Source: Embleya sp049739465
GTDB lineage: Bacteria; Actinomycetota; Actinomycetes; Streptomycetales; Streptomycetaceae
Assembly: GCF_049739465.1 (NCBI RefSeq)
Contig: NZ_JBMHHY010000007.1
Span: forward strand, 1 to 64,000
Length of the DNA: 64,000 bases
Direction of reading: 5' to 3'
The notes beneath the pieces were generated by a model. It had not been told where the DNA came from. It worked only from the letters and a program-made list of their open reading frames with translations, and made no database searches. The position numbers and the translations under genes are program-made. Shown here in pieces: positions 1-8,372 of this stretch (positions are counted from its first letter, which is position 1; every line of letters starts with the position of its first letter).

Positions 1-3000
1 CGGGCGGCAAGGCACGTGTTGGAGTGCTTGTTGCGGAACTGCGCACCGTCGGGGAACCACTGCTGGTTGTTGCTGCCACCGCAACCCCACTGCTGCACGC
101 GCCCGGAACCGACGTCCAGATCCAGACACTTACCGCTGTAGCGGCTGACGATTTCCATCGAGCCGTCGCCGTGTCGCGGCTTCAGGTCCCACTGCTGGTT
201 GGCGGTTCCGAGACAGCCCCACTGGTGGATCCGGCCACCGTCGCGCCGACCGTCGGCGTCGCGGGTGTCCACGTCGATGCACTTGGTGCTGACCCGGTTG
301 GTGACCAGGCCGCGGTCGACGACCCGGGTCCACGTGGTGGCACGTTCCAGCGGCGGAGGTGGTGGCGGTGGGGAAGTGCCCACCCGCTCGATCCACCAGC
401 GCTGGTTCTTCGCACCGTTGCTGCACGGATCCCCACTGACCCAGTGGGTGGGCAGCGAGCTGCTGTGCGCCAGGCAGAACGTGGCGGGCAGCCCTTGCAT
501 GATCTCGAAGTACATCAGTTGTCGGGCACCGCCGACCGCGTTGTCCGGGATCACAAACTCCACCGGGTCGCCGAGCGCGGCCCACTGCCAGGCCGCACCG
601 CCGTCGCCACGCAGATGGTTGTTCAGGTTGCTGCGCAGCGTTATTGTGCCGGGCTGGCCATTGGCCATGAACCACTCCTGGCCGGCCTCACCGGCCGGAC
701 CGGTGACCACCCACTTGGAGCCGGGCTCGTACGGGCGCAGATACTCGCCGGTCTCGGCGTTGCGCAGCCGGACCCAGCCCTCCTGCACGTAACTCGGCGA
801 GACCGGTTCGCCGGTCATGCCGTCCGATCCCTTGCCCGGTGTGTTGGAGCAGCGGAATTCGCGCTTGTTCGGGTCGGACGCCGAGTTGGCCAGCGCGGTC
901 AGACAGGTCCCGATGGCCTGCTGGCCGAAGCTGTTCGGGTGCACCGCCTCGCGGTAGTCGCCCTGCTGGTGCGGCTCCGGGACGGGCACGTTGGGCAGGT
1001 ACGGCACCCAGCGCACCCACTCCGCCTCGGCACCCGGCATGCCGTTGGCGTCCTTGGCGTCGGCCTGGCGGGCGTTCTTGGCACACAATTCGTGGCCGGC
1101 GAACGCCTGGCTCAGGTCCAGGAATTCGGCATCCTTGGCGGCTGCGGCCGAGCGCAACATCGAGGTGATGCGCGGTATCACCGACTCGACCGCCCAATCG
1201 GAGGCGGCATCGGTGAACGGGCAACCACCCTGCGTGTAGCGGGGCTTGATCTTGTTCTCGTACCGGTTGTCGGCGGCCCGGGCCAGCGGCGTCGGATAGG
1301 ACTGGAGCACCAGACGATACGAGCCATCCGCCTGTCCGGCTCGGCGCATCGTGGCGCGAATCGCCTCCAGCGTCGCGGTCACCTTGTCCTGCGTGGCGGG
1401 CAGCGCGTTGGCGAACGACCTCTCCCGGCCGGTGTCCCGATTCTCGCAGGCCGGGTCCCAGGTGAAGAACGCCTTGGCGCAACTGCTCAGGATGTCGGCG
1501 AATTTCAGGTCGTTGCCGCCGACCGAAACCACGATCAGCTTGACCTGGTTGTCCTTGGCCACATCGGCGAGTTGGTCCACCTGTGGCCGCTCGCCCTCCT
1601 TGAAGCCCTCGGAGATCACATGTTTGGTCTCGGCCCCGGAACACGCCAGGTTGATCCGGCGGTCCACGGCCAGATTCGCGCTGTTGATCTCGGCCACGTC
1701 GGAGCGCTCGCAGCCGTTGCCGCCGGCGTACTTGGTGTTGCCGTACACGGAGTCGCCCCGGTCGGTGCCCCAGTAGCCGGCGTCGGCGGTGTCCGCGTTG
1801 CCGGCCCAGCGACCGGCCTCACCGGAGATGTAGCTGTCCCCGAGGGAAACCGCCGCGGTGGGCCGGTCGTCGTCGCTCGGGCAGGACGGTTCCCCGGTGT
1901 CGGCGGCGCCCGCTTCGGCGTCGCGGGCCGTGGCGCGGGCAGCGGGGGCAGCGTAGAGCGTGGTGTGGTTCCATTCACCGCACGACCGCGCGGCCCTCGG
2001 CGCGATGCGGACCGGGAGATGGTCCGATTGGCTCTGGTTGCCCACGGACACTGTCACCTCCCTCAACTGCGAGGGCGTCACCAGGAAGTCCAGTGCGGGT
2101 TCGCCCTCCCCGATGTGGGTCCGCGCCGGCGGATTGTCGGCTCTGCCGTTCACGCGGGCGAAGAGTGGCGTGCCGTAATCCGCCGGGAAGGTGCCCGCCT
2201 GACTGTTGAAGTCGCCGAGGGCGACCCACCCGGCATCTCCGGCGTGGTTGCGGATGGCTCCGAGCAGGCCCCGGGCATGCGGGTTGGGCCGGTCTCCGCT
2301 GCGAATGGACGCGGTGTGCACGTTGTACACCCAGCCGGTGTCGAAGCGCAGACCGAGTGCGGGCCGGGCGCGGTTGCGGACCGGGTCGGCAACGACGGCG
2401 AATTCGTTGGCCTTTTGTCTCGACCACATCGCCATCGAGGTCCGGACGCCCCGTGGGTTGATCGGGTCGAAGCCGACGCCGCCCGGCAGCCGCTTCTGCA
2501 GCGGGTGGATCTGCAGGAAGTACAGGTAGCCACGAGCCTCGTTGCGAGGGCTCACCTGATACTCGGTCAGGTCGTATCTGAGCGGCGGCAGCGCATCGGG
2601 ACCGGCGTTCTCGTTCCCGTCCTCGTCCTCCTCGGGGACGTCGACGGCACCGCCCAGTTCCTCGGGCCGGTAGTTCCGGGCGGTGCGCAGACCCAGCCCA
2701 GGGATCGGCGATTCGGTGCCGGCCTCCTGCAGGGCGACGACGTCTGCGCTCCATTTCAGTTTGTCGACTCTGGACCATTTGGACGTGTTCGGGCCGCTAC
2801 CGGAACGACCCTGCATGTTCCAGGTGACGAGCCGCTCGGTGGGGTCGACGGCGGCGGCCTGCGGGGCGGCCCCGATCTGCGCGGTCGGCGCCGCCGTCGC
2901 CGGCGACACCGTCTGCGGTCCCAACAACAGCGCGCCGAGCGCGCCGACGGCCACCAGTCGCGAGCGTTTCCCGCGATGACGTCGCAGTAAGGTCGACGCG

Positions 3001-3032
3001 CGTAGGCGCTCGCCCAAACGAACCCTAACCAT
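1..3032 (-). CDS. Secreted CdtB-like endonuclease / SGNH hydrolase / ricin-lectin fusion (C-terminus cut by window edge)
   Basis: The gene runs leftward and leaves the window, so 1010 residues are visible and the stop is not. ATG at 3032 follows an AGGAGAGG ribosome site. Residues 1-48 look like a secretion signal. Residues 66-345 match the DNase-I/CdtB (endonuclease-exonuclease-phosphatase) fold: TWNMQG (70-75), LQEAG (101-105), GDFN (273-276) and SDHLPV (336-341). Residues 395-720 are an SGNH/GDSL hydrolase: GDSYIS (398-403, nucleophile S400), GGND (505-508) and VHPN with H698. From about 745 on there are ricin-B (CBM13) repeats with QQW motifs. One frame is open through all three parts. 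TTA at residue 15 suggests bldA-dependent translation. Known: each domain family. Inferred: an exported, glycan-targeted enzyme that cuts a phosphodiester and an ester. Confidence 0.85.
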   Translation of the reverse strand, partial: MVRVRLGERLRASTLLRRHRGKRSRLVAVGALGALLLGPQTVSPATAAPTAQIGAAPQAAAVDPTERLVTWNMQGRSGSGPNTSKWSRVDKLKWSADVVALQEAGTESPIPGLGLRTARNYRPEELGGAVDVPEEDEDGNENAGPDALPPLRYDLTEYQVSPRNEARGYLYFLQIHPLQKRLPGGVGFDPINPRGVRTSMAMWSRQKANEFAVVADPVRNRARPALGLRFDTGWVYNVHTASIRSGDRPNPHARGLLGAIRNHAGDAGWVALGDFNSQAGTFPADYGTPLFARVNGRADNPPARTHIGEGEPALDFLVTPSQLREVTVSVGNQSQSDHLPVRIAPRAARSCGEWNHTTLYAAPAARATARDAEAGAADTGEPSCPSDDDRPTAAVSLGDSYISGEAGRWAGNADTADAGYWGTDRGDSVYGNTKYAGGNGCERSDVAEINSANLAVDRRINLACSGAETKHVISEGFKEGERPQVDQLADVAKDNQVKLIVVSVGGNDLKFADILSSCAKAFFTWDPACENRDTGRERSFANALPATQDKVTATLEAIRATMRRAGQADGSYRLVLQSYPTPLARAADNRYENKIKPRYTQGGCPFTDAASDWAVESVIPRITSMLRSAAAAKDAEFLDLSQAFAGHELCAKNARQADAKDANGMPGAEAEWVRWVPYLPNVPVPEPHQQGDYREAVHPNSFGQQAIGTCLTALANSASDPNKREFRCSNTPGKGSDGMTGEPVSPSYVQEGWVRLRNAETGEYLRPYEPGSKWVVTGPAGEAGQEWFMANGQPGTITLRSNLNNHLRGDGGAAWQWAALGDPVEFVIPDNAVGGARQLMYFEIMQGLPATFCLAHSSSLPTHWVSGDPCSNGAKNQRWWIERVGTSPPPPPPPLERATTWTRVVDRGLVTNRVSTKCIDVDTRDADGRRDGGRIHQWGCLGTANQQWDLKPRHGDGSMEIVSRYSGKCLDLDVGSGRVQQWGCGGSNNQQWFPDGAQFRNKHSNTCLAA

Positions 3033-3176
3033 TCCTTTGCCTCTCCTCGGTGAATCGATGACCGAAGGAGATTAGGGGATCGTGTTCAACGTCTTCTGCT
3101 CGGGTACTGAACACCCGCTACTCGACCACGATTTCCCGCCGGCCCGAGCAACGCCGCGGCGAGGGCGCCCGCTTCG

Positions 3177-4052
3177 TCAGCCGGCGTCGGTCGCGCCGTG
3201 CTCGAGTTCGCGCGCCGGCCTCGGGTCGGCGCGGAAGGCGTCCGCGTGGTCGGCCACCCATTCCCGAAACGTGCGCGCCGGCCTCCCGGTGACCTCCTCC
3301 ACGGTGGAGGTCGGCGGCAGCGGATCGGTGACCGTCCGGGCCTGCGCGCGCAGCACGTCGTCGACGGCCTCGGCCGGCCAACCCAGACCGAGCATCCGCT
3401 GCCGCGCGGCCTGCGCAGTGTCCTCCTCCCAGTGCACGGGGCGACCGGTCACCTCACCGATGATCCGCGCCTGTTCGGCCTGGGTCAGCAGGGTGGGCCC
3501 GGTCGGTTCGTGGACCTTCCCGGCGTGGCCCTCGCCCGTGAGCGCGCGGACCGCGACCGCGGCGATGTCCTTCTCATCCACCACCGGCGCGGCCGACGCC
3601 CCGTACAGCCCGCGCACGACCGCGTCGGCGCGGATCTGCTCGGCCCAATGGAGGGTGTTGGCCGCGAACACGTTCGGCCGCAGCACCGTCCACTCCGGGC
3701 CGGATCGGGCGATCAGCCCTTCGGCCTGCCGCTCGTGGTCGCGCACGGCCACGGAGGACAGATAGACGATGCGGCGCGCGTACCGGGCGGCCGAGTCCAG
3801 GAACGTCGAGAGCCCGTCGACCATGGCGAACGGCCAGACCAGGAACACCCCCGCGATCCCATCCGTCACCTCGGGCGCCGGCCGATCGCACAGGTCGCCC
3901 CGCACCACCTCGACGCCGGCCGGCAACTCGGCCGCGTCGGGATCACGGGTCAGCGCCCGGACCGGGGTTCCCGCCTCCAACAACTGCGCCACGACCTGCC
4001 GTCCGACCGTTCCGGTCGCCCCGGTCACCAAAATTGTGCGCTGCTCGGACAT
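3177..4052 (-). CDS. NmrA-like NAD(P)-binding reductase/epimerase
   Basis: A 291-residue single-domain Rossmann protein of the atypical SDR (NmrA/azoreductase-like) type. The nucleotide loop GATGTVG is at residues 11-17, right after the first beta strand, and VVRGDLCD follows where these proteins contact the cofactor. Proteins of this family are either NAD(P)H quinone/azo reductases or redox sensors, and the sequence does not decide between them. ATG at 4052 has a GGAGAGG site just upstream. It diverges from the AraC regulator starting at 4217, with 164 bp between them, so that regulator probably controls it. Its substrate is unknown. Confidence 0.8.
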   Translation of the reverse strand: MSEQRTILVTGATGTVGRQVVAQLLEAGTPVRALTRDPDAAELPAGVEVVRGDLCDRPAPEVTDGIAGVFLVWPFAMVDGLSTFLDSAARYARRIVYLSSVAVRDHERQAEGLIARSGPEWTVLRPNVFAANTLHWAEQIRADAVVRGLYGASAAPVVDEKDIAAVAVRALTGEGHAGKVHEPTGPTLLTQAEQARIIGEVTGRPVHWEEDTAQAARQRMLGLGWPAEAVDDVLRAQARTVTDPLPPTSTVEEVTGRPARTFREWVADHADAFRADPRPARELEHGATDAG

Positions 4053-4216
4053 GGCCGCTGCCTCTCCACGGTTCCCCTTCGTGACGCCGAGGCCACCGGG
4101 GGTCGATCATCTCGTCGATGTTCACCATAGGTAGGGCAGCCGAGACGCCCAATAATCAATCAACTCGTATTCATACGCCTTCGTCTTTGCCATGCGACTG
4201 CGGATAACCTCACCTC

Positions 4217-5206
4217 ATGGACGTGCTCAGCGACGTCATCGCCACCATGCGCGCCGGCCGGCCCCGCTGCGCGTATGTGCGGTGGCACGGGCCCTGGGGG
4301 CAGCGCTTTCCCGCGTCGATCGGATCCGCGGGATTCCAGGTGATCCTCCAGGGCACGTGCCGGCTCGTCCCGCCGAGCGGCGCGCCCGTCGCACTCGGCG
4401 TCGGCGATGTGGTCTTCCTTCCCCACGGGCACGGCTACGGCCTGGCGGACAGTCCCACCACCCCACTGGCCGAGCCCGCGTGCGACCCGCTCGACGATTC
4501 GGATCCGCGCGCCTGCGCGACCGTCGGCCGACCCGGGCACGGCGCCGTCACGGTGACGCTCTGCGGTGGCTACCAACTCGACCCCGGCCGCGCCCACCCG
4601 CTCCTGGACGACCTGCCGAACCTGATCCACCTGCCTGCCCGCGCCGGCGCACACACCGACCTGCAGGCGGCCGTCGACCTGCTCGGCCGCGAACTCGCCG
4701 TCCCCCGCCTCGGCGCGGACACCCTCGTCCCCGCCCTCCTGGACATGTTGCTGCTGTACATCCTGCGTGCCTGGTTCGAGGAACGACCGGAGCGCGGCCC
4801 GGCCACGGGTTGGGCCGCGGCGCTGGCCGATCCGGCCATCAGCGCCGCGTTGGACGCCATTCATCGCGCCCCCGGACAGTCCTGGTCGATCGAGACGCTG
4901 GGCCGCCGGGCGGGCCTGTCCCGGGCGGCCTTCTCCCGGCGCTTCACCGCCCTGGTCGGTCGGTCTCCGGGCACCTACCTCACCTGGTGGCGCCTGACCG
5001 TCGCGGCCCGAACGCTGCGCGAGAGCGACGCGCCGCTGGGGGAGGTGGCCCGCCGGGTCGGCTACACCTCGGAGTACGCGTTCGCCAATGCGTTCAAACG
5101 CGAGTTCGACACCGCCCCCGGCCGGTATCGCCGACAGACGGCACACATCCCGCCGGAGCAGATCATCCCGGGGTCGCGCCCGACCCCATGGGACGAGCCG
5201 ACCTGA
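4217..5206 (+). CDS. AraC-family transcriptional regulator with N-terminal cupin
   Basis: A 329-residue regulator. The N-terminal 200 residues form a cupin-like sensing domain (the cupin_6 type often seen in actinobacterial AraC proteins), and the last 100 carry the two helix-turn-helix motifs: SIETLGRRAGLSRAAFSRRF, then GEVARRVGYTSEYAFANAFK, ending in the usual PGRYRR. It is divergent from the NmrA-like reductase at 3177-4052, a common arrangement for a regulator and its target. The start at 4217 is the first ATG after the intergenic region. The ligand is not predictable. Confidence 0.88.
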   Translation: MDVLSDVIATMRAGRPRCAYVRWHGPWGQRFPASIGSAGFQVILQGTCRLVPPSGAPVALGVGDVVFLPHGHGYGLADSPTTPLAEPACDPLDDSDPRACATVGRPGHGAVTVTLCGGYQLDPGRAHPLLDDLPNLIHLPARAGAHTDLQAAVDLLGRELAVPRLGADTLVPALLDMLLLYILRAWFEERPERGPATGWAAALADPAISAALDAIHRAPGQSWSIETLGRRAGLSRAAFSRRFTALVGRSPGTYLTWWRLTVAARTLRESDAPLGEVARRVGYTSEYAFANAFKREFDTAPGRYRRQTAHIPPEQIIPGSRPTPWDEPT

Positions 5207-5252
5207 CCCGGCCCCGGCCGCCACACCCGGGGTCGACGCCGCCGCTGATCCG

Positions 5253-5939
5253 TCAACGTTCCGGAGCCGGTCCCGATTCCGGGACGGCGCCCGGCAGTTC
5301 GCCGGTGCCCAGGCCGATGAGGTCCTTGAACGCGGCCGCGACCTCGGCGGCGGTGCTCACGTCCGGCCGGTACCACCAGTGCATCCAGCTCATCATGCCG
5401 AGGATGCCCTCGCTCAGGATGCGGGTGGTGTGTCGGGCGGGGAGCACGCCGGCCGCCTGGGCGCGGGCGACGACGTCTTCGACGCGGCGGGTGAACTCGA
5501 TCTCGTGGAGGTGTGCCTCGCGGGCCACCTGCTCGGGGAGGGAGCGGTATTCCTTCCAGTAGACCGCGAACGTGCGCTGGTTGATGACCAGCGACGAGAC
5601 GAACGCGTCGATGATCCTGCGCAGTTGGTCCGCCGGCTCGCCCTCGACGGCCAGCGCGGCGTCGAGGGCGAGGGTGAAGTCGCGGTCGACCTGGCGGGCG
5701 ATCTCGCTGAGCAGGACTTCCTTGGAACCGACGTAGTGGTACAGGCTCGGCTGGCTCATCCCGACGCGGGCGGCGATCTCCTTGGTCGTACCGCGTTCGA
5801 AGCCGTGGGTGAAGAAGACGTCGGCGGCGACGTCGAGGATCTCCCGGCGCTTGCGCAGCCATTCCTCGGTCGGGCGGTCGGCGCCGGACTCGCGGCTGCG
5901 CCGTGCGGCTGGTTCACGCTTGGCCGGCAAGTTCCGCAC
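5253..5939 (-). CDS. TetR-family regulator, probable regulator of the aromatic catabolic island
   Basis: 228 residues. The HTH lies at about residues 35-80 (EIAARVGMSQPSLYHYVGSK), followed by an all-helical ligand domain with EYRSLPEQV. It starts at GTG 5939, 38 bp after the stop of the acyl-CoA ligase gene on the same strand, so ligase and regulator probably form an operon. It is the only local regulator inside the island, and the island's two divergent promoters share GATCGAT-rich palindromes; the inference is that it binds them. TetR repressors next to acyl-CoA ligases often sense CoA thioesters, but that is family knowledge rather than something visible here. Confidence 0.85.
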   Translation of the reverse strand: MRNLPAKREPAARRSRESGADRPTEEWLRKRREILDVAADVFFTHGFERGTTKEIAARVGMSQPSLYHYVGSKEVLLSEIARQVDRDFTLALDAALAVEGEPADQLRRIIDAFVSSLVINQRTFAVYWKEYRSLPEQVAREAHLHEIEFTRRVEDVVARAQAAGVLPARHTTRILSEGILGMMSWMHWWYRPDVSTAAEVAAAFKDLIGLGTGELPGAVPESGPAPER

Positions 5940-5977
5940 CCCTTGTGGTTGTGTCGAGCCGGTCGTGGTCCGGCGGC

Positions 5978-7597
5978 TCAGGTCCGGGTTTCGTCCGGGC
6001 CCGTCATTCTAGGGCGCGGCTCGATCGACTCCGCATGTCGCCTGCGCAGCGCGACACGGTCCACCTTGTTGGCCGCGGTGTGCGGGATGTCGCCCACCTC
6101 CCGGATGTCGGCGGGTCGTTTGTAGGCGACCAGTCGGGCGGCACACCAGCGGTGCAGTTCGTCGACGTCGAGGGTGCTGTCGGGGGTGGCCACCACGAAG
6201 GACACCGGGCGCTCGCCCTTACGTTCGTCGGCGAAGCCCAGGGTCACCGCACGCAGCACGGACGGATGCGCGGCGAGGATTTCGTCGATCTCGCGGGGGA
6301 AGACGTTGAATCCGCCGACCAGGATCATGTCCTTCTTGCGGTCGACGATGTAGAGGTAGCCGTCGTCGTCGAGGTATCCGAGGTCGCCGGTGTGCAGTAG
6401 GCCGTCGGCGAGGGCGTCGGCGGTTTCCGCCGGACGGTTGCGGTAGCGGATCAGCATGTGCGGTGCCCGGGCGACAATCTCGCCGACCTGTCCCGGCGGG
6501 AGCGGCTCGCGGCCGCCCGCACCGGCGACGACGGCGATCTCGACCAGCGGCGCGGGCAGTCCCACCGAGCCCGGTCGCGGTGGTCGGGACGAGGGATTGC
6601 AGGCGATGGGCGCGAGTTCGGTCATGCCGAAAGCCTCCCGCACCGGGACACCGGTGGCCGCCTGCCAGCGGGCCAGCAGTTCGCGCGGGAACGGTGCGCC
6701 GCCGCCGGGGCACACGCGCAGGGACGCCAGTTGCCCGGCGTCGAGTTCGGCGGCCAGGAGTCCGGCGTAGATCGCGGCGGGGCCGCCGCCGAACACCGTG
6801 ACCCGGTGCTCCACCAGGGCGCGGGCCAGCGCGGCGGGGTCGAAGCGGGGGGCGGCCATGACGAGTTCGGCGCGGCCGTACATGGGGTTGAGCAGGCCCA
6901 TGAGCAGGCCCCAGATGTGGAACATCGGTGCCACGTTGAGCCAGGTCTCGGTGTCCGGTTCGGTCGGCCAGCACGCTTCCATGGCCTGGACGGTGAGCAG
7001 CAGATTGCGGTGGGTGTGGTCGACGCCCTTGGGGATGCCGGTGGTGCCGCCGGTGTACATCAAGGTGGCGAGGTCGTCCGGGTGCGGCGCCAACCGGTGG
7101 TCGCCGGGCGGCGGTTCGGTCTGCCGCCAGGTGTCGAGGTCGAGCCCATCGGGGGCGAAGTCCAGTACGTCGATGCCCAGTTCGCGGCCCAGTTCGCGGG
7201 CGGTGCGGCCGGCCGCCGCGCCGGTGACGAGCAGCGTCGGGTCCGCGTCCGCCAGGAGGGGGCGCAGTTCCGCGGCCGGGTAGCCGGGGTTGAACAGCGC
7301 CGCCTGGGCACCGGAGGCCAGTGCCGCGAGGACGGCGACCGCGTACTCGGGCGAGTTCGGCAACACGATCGCGACCCGCCCGCCGGCGGCGCCCGCGGTC
7401 CGGAGCCGGATCGCCAGGGCCTCGACGCAGCGGCCGTACTCGCGGTACGTGAGGGTGCGGTCCCCGCAGCGCAGCGCGACGCGTTCGGGCGCCCGGGCCA
7501 CCGCGTCCCGGAAGGCGTGCACCACCGTGTCGTGGGCGCGTCTGCCCCGGCCCGGCGGCATCGTGTCGTACTTCGACGACACGGATTCCTCGCTCAT
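5978..7597 (-). CDS. AMP-dependent acyl/aryl-CoA ligase
   Basis: A 539-residue adenylate-forming enzyme that activates a carboxylic acid to acyl-AMP and then acyl-CoA. The P-loop TGGTTGIPKG is near residue 180, GMTELAP (A5-type motif) near 325, and the C-terminal hinge and lid include TGDLGYLDDDGYLYIVDRKK. I chose the ATG at 7597 over an ATG 18 bp upstream because GGGAGGA sits just before it. It is divergent from the Rieske operon at 7968, and a shared operator region lies between them. In context it may activate the aromatic or aliphatic acid entering or leaving the ring-cleavage pathway. The acid itself cannot be read from the sequence. Confidence 0.88.
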   Translation of the reverse strand: MSEESVSSKYDTMPPGRGRRAHDTVVHAFRDAVARAPERVALRCGDRTLTYREYGRCVEALAIRLRTAGAAGGRVAIVLPNSPEYAVAVLAALASGAQAALFNPGYPAAELRPLLADADPTLLVTGAAAGRTARELGRELGIDVLDFAPDGLDLDTWRQTEPPPGDHRLAPHPDDLATLMYTGGTTGIPKGVDHTHRNLLLTVQAMEACWPTEPDTETWLNVAPMFHIWGLLMGLLNPMYGRAELVMAAPRFDPAALARALVEHRVTVFGGGPAAIYAGLLAAELDAGQLASLRVCPGGGAPFPRELLARWQAATGVPVREAFGMTELAPIACNPSSRPPRPGSVGLPAPLVEIAVVAGAGGREPLPPGQVGEIVARAPHMLIRYRNRPAETADALADGLLHTGDLGYLDDDGYLYIVDRKKDMILVGGFNVFPREIDEILAAHPSVLRAVTLGFADERKGERPVSFVVATPDSTLDVDELHRWCAARLVAYKRPADIREVGDIPHTAANKVDRVALRRRHAESIEPRPRMTGPDETRT

Positions 7598-7630
7598 GGA
7601 TCCTCCCTCGATCATCCTAAGCCCGTTTTA

Positions 7631-7646
7631 TCGATCGGCTGATCGA
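7631..7646. promoter_or_regulatory. Candidate operator, ligase side of divergent promoter
   Basis: TCGATC-GGCT-GATCGA, an inverted repeat 34 bp upstream of the acyl-CoA ligase start. It uses the same GATCGA half-site as the palindromes at 7774-7793 and 16954-16973. Confidence 0.5.
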
Positions 7647-7773
7647 TTGACAAGGGATCGAGTCACATCCGTCGCCCGGACGACGTCGAGCCGAACCCGG
7701 TGACCAGGGGTATGTCGAAGATCCTCGGATCCACCGGTGCACGACGGCGCCCGGTGGTGCTACGTTGAGATTC

Positions 7774-7793
7774 GTTCGATCGATCAATCGAAC
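7774..7793. promoter_or_regulatory. Candidate operator, Rieske-operon side
   Basis: GTTCGATCGATCAATCGAAC is a 20-bp palindrome with 18 of 20 positions symmetric. It lies upstream of the Rieske ferredoxin gene in the 370-bp divergent region 7598-7967. The rest of that region holds no gene, only the site at 7631 and a 9-bp repeat at 7918. Confidence 0.55.
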
Positions 7794-7917
7794 AGCTCTT
7801 CCGAGGCGATCGCGCGGTGCGGCGCCCGGCCGGCGGCCACGGTCGGCGCCCGCCCCGAGGCCCGCGGATCCCCAACCGGAACAACCCCGGCACCTCGTGC
7901 AACTCCAGCCACCCAAG

Positions 7918-7953
7918 CAACCCGAGCAACCCGAGCAACCCGAGCAACCCGAG
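7918..7953 (+). repeat. 9-bp minisatellite in the leader of the Rieske operon
   Basis: Four exact head-to-tail copies of CAACCCGAG, preceded by a diverged copy at 7909. The array ends right before AGAAGGA, the ribosome-binding site of the ferredoxin gene, so it is part of that mRNA leader. Confidence 0.9.
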
Positions 7954-7967
7954 AGAAGGACGAGATC

Positions 7968-8372
7968 ATGCGCGGTGCAGCCTTCGACCCCGTCGACCCG
8001 GAGCCCCCGCCGGGCACGGCGACCCTGTGCCCGGACCGCCGGGTCGTCCTGTGCCCGGTCGACACCGTCCCGGTCGGCCGGATGGTGCGCGTCGAGCCGC
8101 CCGGCCTGGAGCCCCTGGCCGTCTACAACATCGACGGGACCGTGCACGTCACCGCCGACACCTGCACGCACGCGCTCGCCTCGCTGACCGACGGCGAATT
8201 GGAAGGCGACGTGGTGGTGTGCCCCGTGCACTGGGCCGGGTTCCACGTGCCGACCGGCCTGCCGCAGTGCTTCCCGGCGACCCGCGCGCTCACCGTCTAC
8301 CGCGCCGCCGTCGAGTCCGGCGACGTCGTCGTCTACCCGGATTCGCCGGCCCACTCCGGGGAGGACTCGTGA
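7968..8372 (+). CDS. Rieske-type [2Fe-2S] ferredoxin of the ring-hydroxylating dioxygenase
   Basis: 134 residues. Rieske cluster ligands are visible as C66-T-H68 and C85-P-V-H88, the CxH...CxxH pattern of dioxygenase-associated ferredoxins. It passes electrons from the FAD reductase (12263-13501) to the oxygenase encoded immediately downstream. The ATG at 7968 follows AGAAGGA; longer in-frame starts would run back through the repeat leader and operator and are rejected. Its stop overlaps the GTG of the alpha subunit, so the two are translationally coupled. It is somewhat longer than the usual 105-residue ferredoxin because of short extra ends. Confidence 0.9.
   Translation: MRGAAFDPVDPEPPPGTATLCPDRRVVLCPVDTVPVGRMVRVEPPGLEPLAVYNIDGTVHVTADTCTHALASLTDGELEGDVVVCPVHWAGFHVPTGLPQCFPATRALTVYRAAVESGDVVVYPDSPAHSGEDS

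Noticed and set aside
24..2990. Plus-strand open frame of 988 codons
   Set aside because: It is the exact antisense of the secreted fusion gene, codon on codon, and ends at the antisense of that gene's TTA codon. It has no motifs and no ribosome site.
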